Source: Capsicum annuum
Lineage: Eukaryota > Streptophyta > Magnoliopsida > Solanales > Solanaceae
Assembly: GCF_002878395.1 (NCBI RefSeq)
Contig: NC_061118.1
Location: 126,212-190,211 of the forward strand
Direction: 5' to 3'
Length of the DNA stretch: 64,000 nt
In this document: one piece after another, positions 36,471 to 46,594 of the stretch
Layout of the letters: each line of letters starts with the position of its first letter
How positions within the stretch are numbered: position 1 is the stretch's first letter
The notes under the pieces: model-generated
Databases searched by the model: none
Seen by the model: only the letters and a program-made list of their open reading frames with translations
Told to the model about the DNA's origin: nothing
Made by a program: the position numbers and the translations under genes

Positions 36471-38073
36471 ACTGCACGTGGAGGTGTTATGACCAGTTTT
36501 CAAGATGATAGAGGGGGAAAAGGTGGTCGGCCAGTAGGTTTTGGTGGGGGAGAAGGGGAAATGGATGGAGAAGAAGGGCGATCTGCGGCGGCTCCAAGGG
36601 TGTTTTGTTCGCGGCTAGAGTTAAGGGATTGTCTAAAGGGTGATATAACTTTTACATATCATAAATAATGTGGAACAGCTTTGGTAACATCGAAATTATC
36701 GGTCAATTTTTGTAGCGTTTGTATTTCAATTGTATTTGACCGTAATTAATTCACAAGCTTATACGGTGTTTGTGTCAAATCAATAGATTAACGTTAACAT
36801 AAAGAGTAAATGAAAGTGAGAATGCATATAGAAGTTTTCGCTAACTCATTTATACCTTTGAGCAACCGTCAGCGATCAGACCAACTGCAATGAGCGCGGC
36901 GTGGTGCTTCTGCCACTCGGGTTCAGCCAAGTAAGCAGCAAGCTGCTCAAACGCGACAGGAACAATAGTATCACCACCCAACGCAATAGACAACCTATCC
37001 AAACACTCCCGACCAACACAATAATTCTTTATTTCCCCGGTAGACTCATGCTCAATCATGGCGCTGTGCCAAGCAACGTCGTCAACAATATCAAGCAACA
37101 TCTTTAACAAAATACCAAACAACCTGCTAATAAACTGTGGCAACCTCATCATCCCTGGTGCTCTTTCCCTCGCCTCAGCTAAAGTAATCACAAACTCAAT
37201 TGCCGAATGCCTTGTCCCTTCTTCTAAACAATCCGCCTCCACTATCTGCAACATTGAACCCACTACATCCTCTATTTGCTTCCTAAAGAAGCTCGGGTTG
37301 GTCTCAGCTAATTCGATCAACAGTTCCAGTGCTTCTTGCGCTGTAGCCTCTTAACCACAGTTCAGCGCCTCAGTCAGCGTTCTCATCATTAACGGCAACA
37401 CTTCCTGAAACTTCTCTCGATCACTCAGGCTCGCTAAACACCTAACAAATTTCACAACAGCACTAAATGCTGCTATCTTAACATCTAGATTCGGGGAATT
37501 ACTCAGTGTTTTCAAGAACACCGAATGCAACACCTTACCAACTCGAATCAACACTTCACCTACATTCCCTGCTAATCGCGAGAATATCAAAAAACTCAAT
37601 TCCTGCAACGTCACATAATCAGACGTAGCGCACCTGAACAAGAACGGTTCAGGCCAGCCATTAACAGGAAGAATCGAAGAAGCTAGTTCTGAAACAGCAT
37701 CACATAGCTTCTTGACAACAGATTTCGACTCCTCAACTTGGATACACCTCAGGAGCATAACTTTAACGCTTGCCTGAGTTAATTCATCAAGCTAAAACCA
37801 AATGAACGACTCGCCCATGCCTTTAGTTACGCACTTCCTGAGTAAAACAGAAGACATACAGCACGACTCAACAACTTTCGCTGAGCTGACATGATTAACC
37901 AGTTTCATAGCCAGCTGGTTCGGGTAGTTTTTCTTGATGAAGTTGTAGACAGACTCAGCACGAGATCGTTGGACGTTTGAATGAGACATCAAATGTGCAA
38001 TCAACGTCTGAAATGGCAATGGTTCTGGATAAAGAATTGCAGACAAAAAAGCTTGTTGAAGTTGATAAGCCAT

Positions 38074-38640
38074 GGTATCGCCAAGAGTTTTGGTTAAGAC
38101 AATGGTGGCAGGTTTTAAGGTTTTCGAAGACCTTAAGGTTGAATTTATACAAAGTGACAGATAGGATAAAATGATAAAAATGGTAACTATTAGCTTTCTA
38201 AATTTCCCAAAATGATTTGAACTGATCTCAAAATTTCCTTACTAGGAAAGATATTCGTTTGGTTTAATCATTATCATGGTTCATTATGAATTTATTTTCC
38301 CGTAGCGCGATTCGTTACTGCATTTCCACTTGACACCTATTTTAATGATAAACGGCTCGTCTCGCTGTGGCCTCTTTCATCGATTGCCACGTGTAAAAAG
38401 TGGTATGCCAAAACTAAATATGTTTCCTGTTAATAAAAAATGACACGAATAGACACTTTGTATTTTAACGGATGACATAAATGAGTTTTTTCTCAAAAGT
38501 CGATAACATATTTGCAAAAAAAAATTCATTATAATTTATATAACACATAGGTAGGCGAAAATGATAAAAATGGTAATTTTTAGTCTTTTTAAATTTGCCA
38601 AGAATTAATATTTTTAGTCTTCATGTATTTATTGAAAAAT
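38074..38640. promoter_or_regulatory. Upstream region of the importin-like gene
   Basis: Contains the 5' leader and presumably the promoter of the minus-strand importin gene. No confident TATA box or other element could be singled out. Confidence 0.35.
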
Positions 38641-38654
38641 GTACATTAGATTTG

Positions 38655-38905
38655 GCGGAAATTAAGCACAGACGCCCCAGCGAGGAGGTGCAAGGGGTTG
38701 GATATACAAGGTACGAGGAGAGGTAGAGATAGGTGGAAGAAATATCGAAAAGAGGTGATTAGACAAGATATAGCGCAACTTCAAATCAATGAGGATATGT
38801 CCTTAGACAAGATATGGCGCAACTTCAGATTAAAAGGTTAGCTAATTATGAAGAAAAATTTACGTGGCGTCCTACGTGTACACAAGTGGCTACTGATTTG
38901 TGTTA
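38655..38905 (+). mobile_element. 3' end of RTE-type LINE ORF
   Basis: Reading the plus strand gives RGRDRWKKYRKEVIRQDIAQ followed by LQINEDMSLDK, a variant of the RGRPKKRW...VIRQDM block found near the C-terminus of plant non-LTR (RTE-type) retrotransposon polyproteins. A short internal duplication (CTTAGACAAGATATGGCGCA copied from the preceding segment) and loss of the remainder show a dead fragment. Confidence 0.7.
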
Positions 38906-39227
38906 TACCATGTAAGACATGTGTGTACTTGTTTAAATTTATATAAATTTAAGTCCTACTTGTGACACTCAAAGTTTGAGGGCGTAGATGTCAGCTCGGA
39001 CCAATTAGTTAAAGAGCACGTTTATGGCTTATGACAGTTTTAAAAAGTAATTGAATTTTTTAAGAATTCGATATGAATGCAATAACATTTTCAACTTGAT
39101 GCTCCATATCTCAAGTAATTACACTATGAGGTAAAACATTCTCTATCAAAAACGATTCTATTTCGAAGACTCGAATCCAAGATTCTTGATTAAGAATAGA
39201 GAATGCTTATTAATCCTTGTAAATAAC
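38906..39227. other. Intergenic, nothing recognised
   Basis: AT-rich DNA between the LINE fragment and the tandem array; no gene or RNA seen. Confidence 0.5.
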
Positions 39228-40625
39228 GTATATCAAAGTAGGTACAAAGACCATTTTCGATAGATCCTCGGCTCAAATAATGTATATCAAAGTAGGTACA
39301 GAGACCTTTTTCGATAAAACCTCGGCTTCACCATAAAAATAGTCTATACAAGAAGTATACAACAGATAACAACAAAACAATACTCCAACAAAATTCTACT
39401 GTAATCAAACTACACGAAACAACAAATAGTAACAAAAATCAAAGAACAAGAAACAAGAATAATACTAAAACTACTAGAATGGACATCCAGATAAACCAAA
39501 AAACAAATTCTGCACACAAAAAACTGAAAAAACCAAAGTTTGGGGAGGGCACTTTAAGAGACTATCTCCGAATGATCCTCGGCTCAAGTAACGTATATCA
39601 AAGTACGTACAGAGGCTGTTTTCGGTAGACCCTCAGCTTCACGATAAAAACAGTCTATACAAGAGTACGGCAAATAAAAGAAACAACAGACAGTACAAAA
39701 AACAACAGATAACAGCAAAACAATACTCCAACAAAATACTACTATAATCAAACTACACAAAACAACAAGTAGTAACAAAATCGAAGAACAAGAAACAAGA
39801 ATAATACTAAGACTACTAGAATGGACATCCAGATAACGTATATCAAAGCAAAAATAAAAAAAATTCTGCACACAAAAAATTGAAAAAATCCAAGGTTTCA
39901 CAAGTTCAATAGTAAATAATCTATGATCCTCGGCTCAAGTAACGTATATTAAAGTAGGAAGAGAGGTTGTTACCGGTAGAACTCTCGACTTCACGATAAA
40001 AACAGTCTATACAAGAAGTACGGGAAATAAAAGAAACAGCATACAGTGCAAAAAATAATACATAACAGCAAAATAATACTCCAACAAAATACTACTATAA
40101 TCAAACTACACGAAACAACAAATAGTAACAAAAATCAAAGAACAAGAAACAAGAATAATACTAAAACTACTAGAATGGACATCCAGATAACGTATATCAA
40201 AGCAAAAATAAAAACAAATTCTGCTCACAAAATATTGAAAAAATCAAAGTTTGGGAGGGCACTTAAGAGACTGTCTCCGAATGATCCTCGGCTCAAGTAA
40301 CATATATCAAAGTACATATAGAGGCTGTTTCAGATAGACCTCGGCTTCATGATAAAAACAATCTATACAAGAAATACAAGAAGTACAGAAAATAAAAGAA
40401 ACAACTGACAGTATAGAAAAAAACCGATAGGTGATAACAGTGAAACAATACTCCAACAAAATACTACTACAATCAAACTACACGATAGTAACAAAAATCA
40501 AAGAAAAAGAAACAAGAATAATACTAAGACTACTAGAATGAACATCCAGATAATATATATCTAAGCAAAAATAAAAACAAATTCTAAACCAAAGTATCAT
40601 AAGTCCAATACCAAATAATCCATAA
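39228..40625 (-). repeat. Tandem array (4 units, ~310-357 bp) of retroelement tail sequence
   Basis: Anchors such as GGCTTCACGATAAAAACAGT, ACAATACTCCAACAAAATAC, ACAAGAATAATACTAA and TAGAATGGACATCCAGATAA recur in four units beginning near 39316, 39626, 39977 and 40334. Each unit also carries GAGGCTGTTTTCGGTAGACC-like sequence, the reversed head of the Solanaceae TS-type SINE/RTE 3' region. One retroelement tail was multiplied by tandem duplication beside the Ariadne gene. Three of the duplicated frames are open for 60-105 codons but are not genes. Confidence 0.8.
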
Positions 40626-40699
40626 TCATTCTCACTAAACTTGCTAACCAAAGTAAAAAAACAAAAAACACTTCTAAAATTCAGTAAATTAAATTTTCT

Positions 40700-40861
40700 T
40701 CAATAACTATCAAAACAGAGTTGACAATATGTATGAAAATCTTCATTCGAAAAAGTGCACCTATCACATGCCCACATAAGTCCTTCTTCAACTAATTGAG
40801 TATTATTGTTGTTGTTATTGTTGTTGTTGCTGCTGCTGCTACTACTCACTGGTGCTTTAAT
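40700..40861 (-). pseudogene. Detached RanBP2-type zinc finger of the Ariadne gene
   Basis: Directly after the TAA and in the same frame come a short linker, a Ser6-Asn9 run, TQLVEEGLM, and WACDRCTFSNEDFHTYCQLC ending with TGA at 40700-40702. The pattern W-x-C-x2-C-x10-C-x2-C is exactly the RanBP2/NZF finger that closes many plant ARI proteins. It is intact but cut off by a single stop. A nonsense change, a base error, or stop readthrough are the possible explanations. Confidence 0.82.
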
Positions 40862-42400
40862 TTATCTTCTTGATGAAATATTCACATCTTTAAGTCCATT
40901 TTCAAGTGCCATAACCAACTTATCAAAGTAATTTCCAGTAACTTTAGTTAAACCAATAACTTTCGTGCGAAAATCTACGAAATTCTTGTAAGATCCTTTC
41001 TCTGTATAATCAAATCCGTTTGTACTTGACCCGAGATGATCCATCAATTCCTTCTCCGTGCAATGATGAAGTCGTTCTAGACCTGCCTCAGCTTCCCCTT
41101 GTAAATACTCAAAAAATCGCGCTTTCGCTACCTCATCTTGTGGTAAATAAAATCCATATACATATGTCCATTTCAATACCTTCCTACATTCAACAATTTG
41201 TTCCCAAGCTTCAATAACAAATCTCAATTCATTCTCATTGATTTTGTTATCATCACTTAACTTCTTCAACCCTTCATCTTTCATTTTCTTCATATCATAT
41301 AAAGCTTTTTCTTTTGACTTTCCATTAGATAACCATCTCTCATAATAATGTGTATATCTTTGAATATCTTTTTTGGCTTGTGTAACTTCTTGTTTCTCTT
41401 CATACCTATTACATCTACTAAAACAAGCACCCCATTTTGCCAAACAAAGCCAACAAAATTGATATCCACATCTACAAGTCATATGCATACATCCCATATT
41501 CTTCTCAATTGATTTCTCACACTTTGGACACTTCTTAGTAAAAGATAAAATCCAATTAGTATTCGCAAACTCCTCATGATTTATGTCCTTCCATTTACCT
41601 ATCATATCACAATCAATAGGGCGATGAATTTCCTCCAAGCAACTCCAACAAAATCCATTAGAACAATCGCAGATCACATCATAATTCTCACTTCCAAACT
41701 CGAATTCAGCAGCACACTCACAGCCCGGTGAAGGACACCATTTAATCTTCTTGCTCTTATTCTCCTCAACATATGATCGAAACAAATAGTCATAATACTT
41801 CAATCGATCTTTCTCATTAGCTAATTTAACAATCAAACTTTCACCTACCATAGCTTCACAAGATGGATCAGGACAACGTAAACTAAGACATTTATTAGGA
41901 CCACCATCATTGGCAGACATACTAATGTAACCGTCCCAACATACCTTACAAAAAGGATGTTTATCACAACTAGCAAAACCAACATCATCGATACAATATT
42001 CATCAAAACATATACCACAATTCACACGTACATTATTCATCTTTTTCTTCTTCTTCGGGATTGAGACATAGTTATTATTATCAGCATTATCATCACATAA
42101 CATACCTATAGACTTACGTACTTCATGCTCATTAACCAACCATTCTTCATTAGCTCTATCAATATCCCAACCATGGCATCGAAGTAGGGCTAACGATACA
42201 TCTCTTGATACTGACAAAATCATTGAAGTTTTCGATATGTCTTCATTGACAAGTTGACGAATATTAGTATCATTCAAGATTTTGTAACATTTTTGTTTGT
42301 GAAAAACTCTTGGTTCTTCATCAATGGTGGGAACTTCTTCCTCCTCTTCATCATCATACATGTCATAAACTTCATCATCAGAATCCATTGGAGCAAACAA
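40862..42400 (-). CDS. Ariadne-type RBR E3 ubiquitin ligase, intronless, C-terminus cut by a stop
   Basis: Known: Ariadne (ARI) ligases take ubiquitin from an E2 onto a RING2/Rcat cysteine before passing it to substrate. Seen: 512 residues from ATG at 42400. Acidic N-terminus (6-29); UBA-like region (~45-95); RING1 with Cys128, 131, 145, His148, Cys151, 154, 171, 176; IBR Cys222-264; Rcat with Cys291, 294, catalytic candidate Cys304 in NMGCMHMTC, then Cys309, 311, 316, 319; coiled-coil Ariadne domain (~335-505) with QIVECRKVLKWTY and EAEAGLERLH. Odd: the conserved WSDHGER...ACNRY end of Rcat is shortened to WGACFSRCNRY, so the usual last His ligand is missing. RING1 has CDKH rather than C-x-H. 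The frame stops at TAA 40862-40864, but the same frame continues open for 53 codons with a RanBP2-type zinc finger (see next entry). The lack of introns suggests a retrocopy. May be functional without the finger. Confidence 0.9.
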   Translation of the reverse strand: MFAPMDSDDEVYDMYDDEEEEEVPTIDEEPRVFHKQKCYKILNDTNIRQLVNEDISKTSMILSVSRDVSLALLRCHGWDIDRANEEWLVNEHEVRKSIGMLCDDNADNNNYVSIPKKKKKMNNVRVNCGICFDEYCIDDVGFASCDKHPFCKVCWDGYISMSANDGGPNKCLSLRCPDPSCEAMVGESLIVKLANEKDRLKYYDYLFRSYVEENKSKKIKWCPSPGCECAAEFEFGSENYDVICDCSNGFCWSCLEEIHRPIDCDMIGKWKDINHEEFANTNWILSFTKKCPKCEKSIEKNMGCMHMTCRCGYQFCWLCLAKWGACFSRCNRYEEKQEVTQAKKDIQRYTHYYERWLSNGKSKEKALYDMKKMKDEGLKKLSDDNKINENELRFVIEAWEQIVECRKVLKWTYVYGFYLPQDEVAKARFFEYLQGEAEAGLERLHHCTEKELMDHLGSSTNGFDYTEKGSYKNFVDFRTKVIGLTKVTGNYFDKLVMALENGLKDVNISSRR

Positions 42401-43026
42401 AAAGAATATTTGATGGTAAAAGTAGAAATTAAGAAGAAGAAAGAGATATATATGTATACATATAGTATTGATAATTATAAAACCCTAGAGATATCATACG
42501 GCTTATGGATACTTAAGAAGACTAAACGGAATTAAACTCTTAAAGACTAATTCAATAATGTTTTGATATATAAATCTTCCATTTTTAAGTGATATTACAT
42601 AAAATTCCGATTATTTTGTTAATTACATTTTATTCCGATTTTTTAAATGGTGATACATATGTTATATGGTGATATATATAAAAAATGATACATTTAAAAC
42701 TAACAAGATATTTATTTAAGAAAATAATAGATTCTCTTTTATTCATTGTATTCTTTTATTTAAGGAAGGATATCTAATTTTTCTCTTTTTTTAGATTTAA
42801 TTTAGGTGTTTTAATTATGTTTCTCTTTTTTCATCTTTAATTATGAAAGATATATTTTTTTTATCTTTTTGTCCTTTTTTCGTCTTTAATTTCGTCTTTA
42901 ATTTTATTCTGTTTATTTTTAGATTTAATTTTAATTATGTTTCAATTCTGCTTTTAGTCTTTTTTTTTCTTTTAATTATTGTTACTTTTGTTTCTTACTA
43001 CTACAGTATTACCTTTCATTAATAAC
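42401..43026. other. Upstream region of Ariadne gene and AT-rich spacer
   Basis: Holds the 5' leader and promoter of the minus-strand Ariadne gene on its left side. The remainder is very T-rich low-complexity DNA (repeated TTTTTCGTCTTTAATT-type runs). No gene or RNA seen. Confidence 0.4.
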
Positions 43027-43230
43027 ATATGAATCACCCAATAATTGAAAAAAATAATTGTATCTACCATATGAATCATCATAATATATATGACATTAAT
43101 ATCATATGAATCACTCAATAATTGAAATAAATAATTGTATCTACCATATGAATTACCATAATACAATATGTATCACCCATTAAAATCATACAAAATGTAT
43201 CTATCGTATGAATCACCATAATACCCATAT
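43027..43230. repeat. ~75 bp tandem repeat
   Basis: Two clear copies plus a decayed third, with CATATGAATCACCCAATAAT or CATATGAATCACTCAATAAT and TAATTGTATCTACCATATGA as landmarks. Confidence 0.75.
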
Positions 43231-44079
43231 AATGATATCATATTTATTATTCATATGAATCATCATTAAAAGAATAAACATGTATGAATAACTAAATAAA
43301 TTTATATATTATTGATAGATTTTAAAAAAAAAAAAATGGGAGAGATTTTAGGAGAGAAAAAAAAAGTTGCATGCATTAATGGAGGAGAATTAGGGAAAGA
43401 ATTAGAAAGAAAGATGATTTAATTGTTGATAATTAGGGAGATATTTTAGAGAAGGAAATCTTGAATGAATTAATGGTGGAGTAAAAATAGGACGTGGGGT
43501 TTTCTTGATATGTATCAAGAGTAAAGTTGAAAAATGAGACTTTATGTAAATTTTAAAAAAGTAAGAGATATTAGGTAATATAGTATCTTAAGCATGAAAT
43601 TTATGTAATTTATCCTAAATATTAATTTAAAGCCCAATAGTGAGCTACAGTCCTAGTTTGACCCAAATACTGATGTTATAAAAGGTAATAAAATATATAA
43701 ATATTTATGGAAGTATTCAATAAAGAATGTGAGATTTTTTGGGCGAATCCAAATTTAATCGTAATTCAATATGAGTATCGAATAATATACATATATTTCT
43801 ACTGTCAATTATTATTATTATTATAAATAAACATCTGCTGCTAATCCTATTTAGTGACGGATTGGATATCAAAAACAATATGTTAGCTACGAGGGAGTTA
43901 GTGATAAATGTCACTATTCTTTGATGCTTTGATGATGAGTAATTCCAAATGTGGAAATTTTTTCATTGAAATCAATTATGTGACAAATTGAGTAATTAAA
44001 TGTATAATCTGTGTCCACTAAACATACATCTCAAAATGTACTTTTATACGTTTTGCTATTTTAACAAGAGTTTTTTTTT
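43231..44079. other. AT-rich intergenic DNA
   Basis: No gene seen. A short piece at about 43850-43895 (GACGGATTGGAT...TATGTTAGCTAC) resembles one at about 50660-50700 and is probably a decayed MITE. Confidence 0.45.
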
Positions 44080-44214
44080 TTTCTTTTTTTTTGGGGGGGG
44101 GGGGGGGGGGGGGGNNNNNNNNNNNNNNNNNNNNNNNNNNNNNNNNNNNNNNNNNNNNNNNNNNNNNNNNNNNNNNNNNNNNNNNNNNNNNNNNNNNNNN
44201 NNNNNNNNNNNNNN
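44080..44214. other. Homopolymer run and assembly gap
   Basis: A T run followed by ~22 G leads straight into 100 N (44115-44214). The assembly probably broke at the homopolymer. Confidence 0.95.
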
Positions 44215-44425
44215 GTAAAATATTCTAACAAGAGGTGAATATATTATATGTGAGTCTTCAACTGAATGAATAAATTTATTTAATAAGCCAATCTAAATAA
44301 ATATCCAATAAATAATAAATTAAAATTTTGATCTTTCAGAAATTTGGTCAAACAATTTATTGAGTTCTACCATCCCTTTGTAGGATAAGAGGGTAAAAAC
44401 TTATCCCCATTATTCAGTGTTTACA

Positions 44426-44700
44426 CCTAATAATCATTTTTTTTACCTTAATTTTAATTTTTTACTTAGTCAAAACTCTTTTTAGTCACAATCTAAAGAA
44501 GAAATATATATACATATATAACACACACACCAAATAATCATTTTTAACCTCAATTTTATTTTTTTACTTAACACTCATTTAGTCACAATCTAAAAAAGAA
44601 ATACACACATATATATATACACACACACCAAATAATCATTTTTGACCTCAATTTTAATTCTTTCCTCAACAAGACTCTTTTAGTCACAATCTACAAAAGA

Positions 44701-44745
<45 letters not shown>
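44426..44745. repeat. Three ~100 bp tandem repeats ending in (TA)n
   Basis: TTTTAGTCACAATCTA recurs three times with an ACCTCAATTTTAATT-type block before it and a TATATA/ACACAC microsatellite after it. The last copy ends in an uninterrupted TA run at about 44706-44744. Confidence 0.85.
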
Positions 44746-44749
<4 letters not shown>

Positions 44750-45702
44750 TTTCATGATCATAAGATCTAGCTATAACCATTTTTTTACTTTGTTCCCCTA
44801 TCGATGTCTAGTACATGTTTTGTGATCTGACTGATTCGAATTCGTGTCGGAAAATTTCACTCTAAAGTAAAGCTTCCCTATCAAAATTGATTCAGTTCCA
44901 ATATTCGAACCTAAATATATTAATTAAGGATGGACGAATACTTATCATCCCCATGACCATTTGTTACATAAACATGTTACACATATGAATTAGTTTTATT
45001 AATTTTATGATGAATAATCAACATACAAAAAAAATCCAAATTAATAAATGTATTTTGTGAACATTAATTTTTAAAAATATGGTCATTAGTCAAATTCAAC
45101 ATTTGATTATGTTATCATTACTTAAATTCCCACCAAATGGTGAGATATATTAAATATTTAAATTAATTTTTGCTTATATAAATAAATTCGTGAACCCCAT
45201 TCATATGCTTATATAATACTCCATTTCTAAGTATAATAAATTCGTGAACCCCATTCATATGCTTATATCGTTGTCATTTATCTAAAAGAGGTAAATAATG
45301 CATCTAATATAGTCTTCTATTTTTGGTCATAACATTATAGTATGAAGAAAACCAAATGCAACTTCCATCAATATTTGAATCCATTTGTATGTGAATTTTT
45401 ATTTTTATTTTTTATGTTTCGTACATCATCAGTATAAGGAATTTCTACGTTATCAAGTTTTTAAGTTAGAAGTCTGGAATTTGAGCTATGGAGAAAAGTC
45501 GTCTTTAATAGAGAGCACTTTACCCATACACAGTGGAGTGTCTAAGTCTGACGTTTAAATTCCAATAGAAAAAAATCACTAGATGATTTCTTCTCATTCA
45601 TTTATGCCTAATGTCATGGCGAATTAAGTTACGATGTATCTATGCTGGTAGAAGATATATAATAAGTACATTGTGAAATTAGATAAGGGGGCATGCACAT
45701 TT
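44746..45702. other. Intergenic, minor duplications only
   Basis: AT-rich. ATAAATTCGTGAACCCCATT and ATTCATATGCTTATAT occur twice about 56 bases apart (45181 and 45237). No gene or RNA recognised. Confidence 0.5.
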
Positions 45703-45845
45703 ATCAATAAAAAAATGTCGGTCAGGTATATTAAAGCTTCTATTATGCGTGGATTTATTGTACACATGCAATCTTATCTCACATTTCTATAAGAGGTTAT
45801 TTTCATCATAGCTTGAACTCGTGACCTCCTGATCACATGATCTAA
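45703..45845 (-). mobile_element. Decayed tRNA-derived SINE
   Basis: Reversed and degenerate version of the same SINE as at 54040, 51713 and 56398: AAAGCTTCTATTATGCG, CACATTTCTATAAGAGG and a B-box-like GCTTGAACTCGTGACC. It directly abuts a foldback element. Confidence 0.55.
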
Positions 45846-45965
45846 TTTGCTCGGATTCTCCAAAAATATTGTTGCACCCGTGCCAGATTCTTCAAAAATA
45901 CACTATTTTTGGAGGATCTGACACGCACCCTTCGACATTTTTGAATAGTCCGAGCAACATAGCAC
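45846..45965. mobile_element. Foldback MITE (copy 1)
   Basis: Near-palindrome of ~120 bp: TTGCTCGGATTCTCCAAAAA at the left and TTTTTGAATAGTCCGAGCAA at the right, centred on CACTATTTTTGGAGG. It belongs to the same family as the copies at 53745, 57190, 57362 and 63600. Confidence 0.8.
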
Positions 45966-46124
45966 ATGGCAACAGCTTTACCGTCAGTTACTCCAAGACT
46001 TCCTTTCACGTTTATAAAGATAAAAATAATTAAACAATATTCCTCCAAGTTTACAACAACAGCATACCTAATCTATTCCTACCAAGTGCAATCTGAGGAG
46101 GATAAGTGTAAAATGTAAATAGTC

Positions 46125-46390
46125 CATATCACTACATCAGATAGAGCGGATGTTTCTGATAGACCCCCAACAACAACACACGCGATATACTCCCACAAAG
46201 TGGGGCCTGGAGATGTAAGTGTATGCAGTTCATACCACTACCTCAGATAGAAAGTATGGTTCCGATAAACTCTCAACAACAACATACAAATATATTCCCA
46301 CAAAGTGCGGCTTGAGGAGGGAAAGTGTACGCAGCCTATACCACTACCTCAGATAGAGAGGTTGTTTCCGATAGACCCCGACTCAAGACA
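46125..46390 (-). repeat. Three tandem TS-type SINE copies upstream of MYB5
   Basis: Reversed TS-type SINE blocks occur three times with ~115 bp spacing: CAACAACA, then TCCCACAAAGTG, then TACCACTACCTCAGATAGA, then TTCCGATAGAC. The array ends ~205 bases before the MYB5 start codon, so it lies in or next to the promoter. Confidence 0.85.
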
Positions 46391-46594
46391 AAACAGTTTC
46401 CTCCAAATTTTTTTTATAGACCATATAAGCAAAAACGTGTTGTAAATGCAACGTAAGTAACAACACACACTCATTTTCCAACCTCCCAAATATAGCAACC
46501 AAGACATTAACACACTCACCCAACATAAACATGCAAACCAAAACTACTTTCTACTCCATCATTTCAACCCAAAAAAAATCACAAAAAATAGAAA
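46391..46594 (+). promoter_or_regulatory. Proximal promoter / 5' leader of MYB5-like gene
   Basis: The 205 bases between the SINE array and ATG 46595 are A/C-rich and free of upstream ATG-initiated long frames. CCATATAAGC at about 46419-46428 is a candidate TATA box, about 170 bases before the ATG. This is an inference from position only. Confidence 0.35.

Larger units (their letters stand above)
31394..38073 (-). pseudogene. IMB3: Importin-5/IMB3-like karyopherin beta, 19 exons, two in-frame stops in exon 1
   Basis: Known: importin-beta family carriers with HEAT repeats move cargo (for example ribosomal proteins) through nuclear pores with Ran. Seen: 19 exons with GT-AG borders: 38073-36856, 36073-35870, 35617-35513, 35415-35350, 35261-35097, 34911-34837, 34587-34448, 34371-34236, 34151-34088, 34003-33819, 33741-33556, 33436-33344, 33241-33156, 33070-33004, 32921-32855, 32778-32642, 32501-32410, 32034-31968 and 31558-31394. 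Together they make 1106 codons, matching the ~1115-residue plant family end to end (start MAYQLQQAFLSAILYPEPLP, end QPQQQIALQSILSS). All joins keep frame. Landmarks include the acidic EEIEEEEEDL loop and WIDQV. Odd: TAG at 37789-37791 (family has Arg in WPRL) and TAA at 37351-37353 (family has Gln in GQEATAQEA). Either would truncate the protein. All later exons lack stops, so inactivation is recent or these are base-call errors. Confidence 0.85.

Noticed and set aside
37789..37791. Treating the first importin stop as part of a hidden intron
   Set aside because: The flanking codons align to the family without gain or loss of residues and there are no GT/AG borders around the stop.
40743..40760. 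A frameshift in the T run of the Ariadne zinc finger
   Set aside because: Recounting the run gives five T, which keeps the finger in frame; the only lesion is the upstream TAA.
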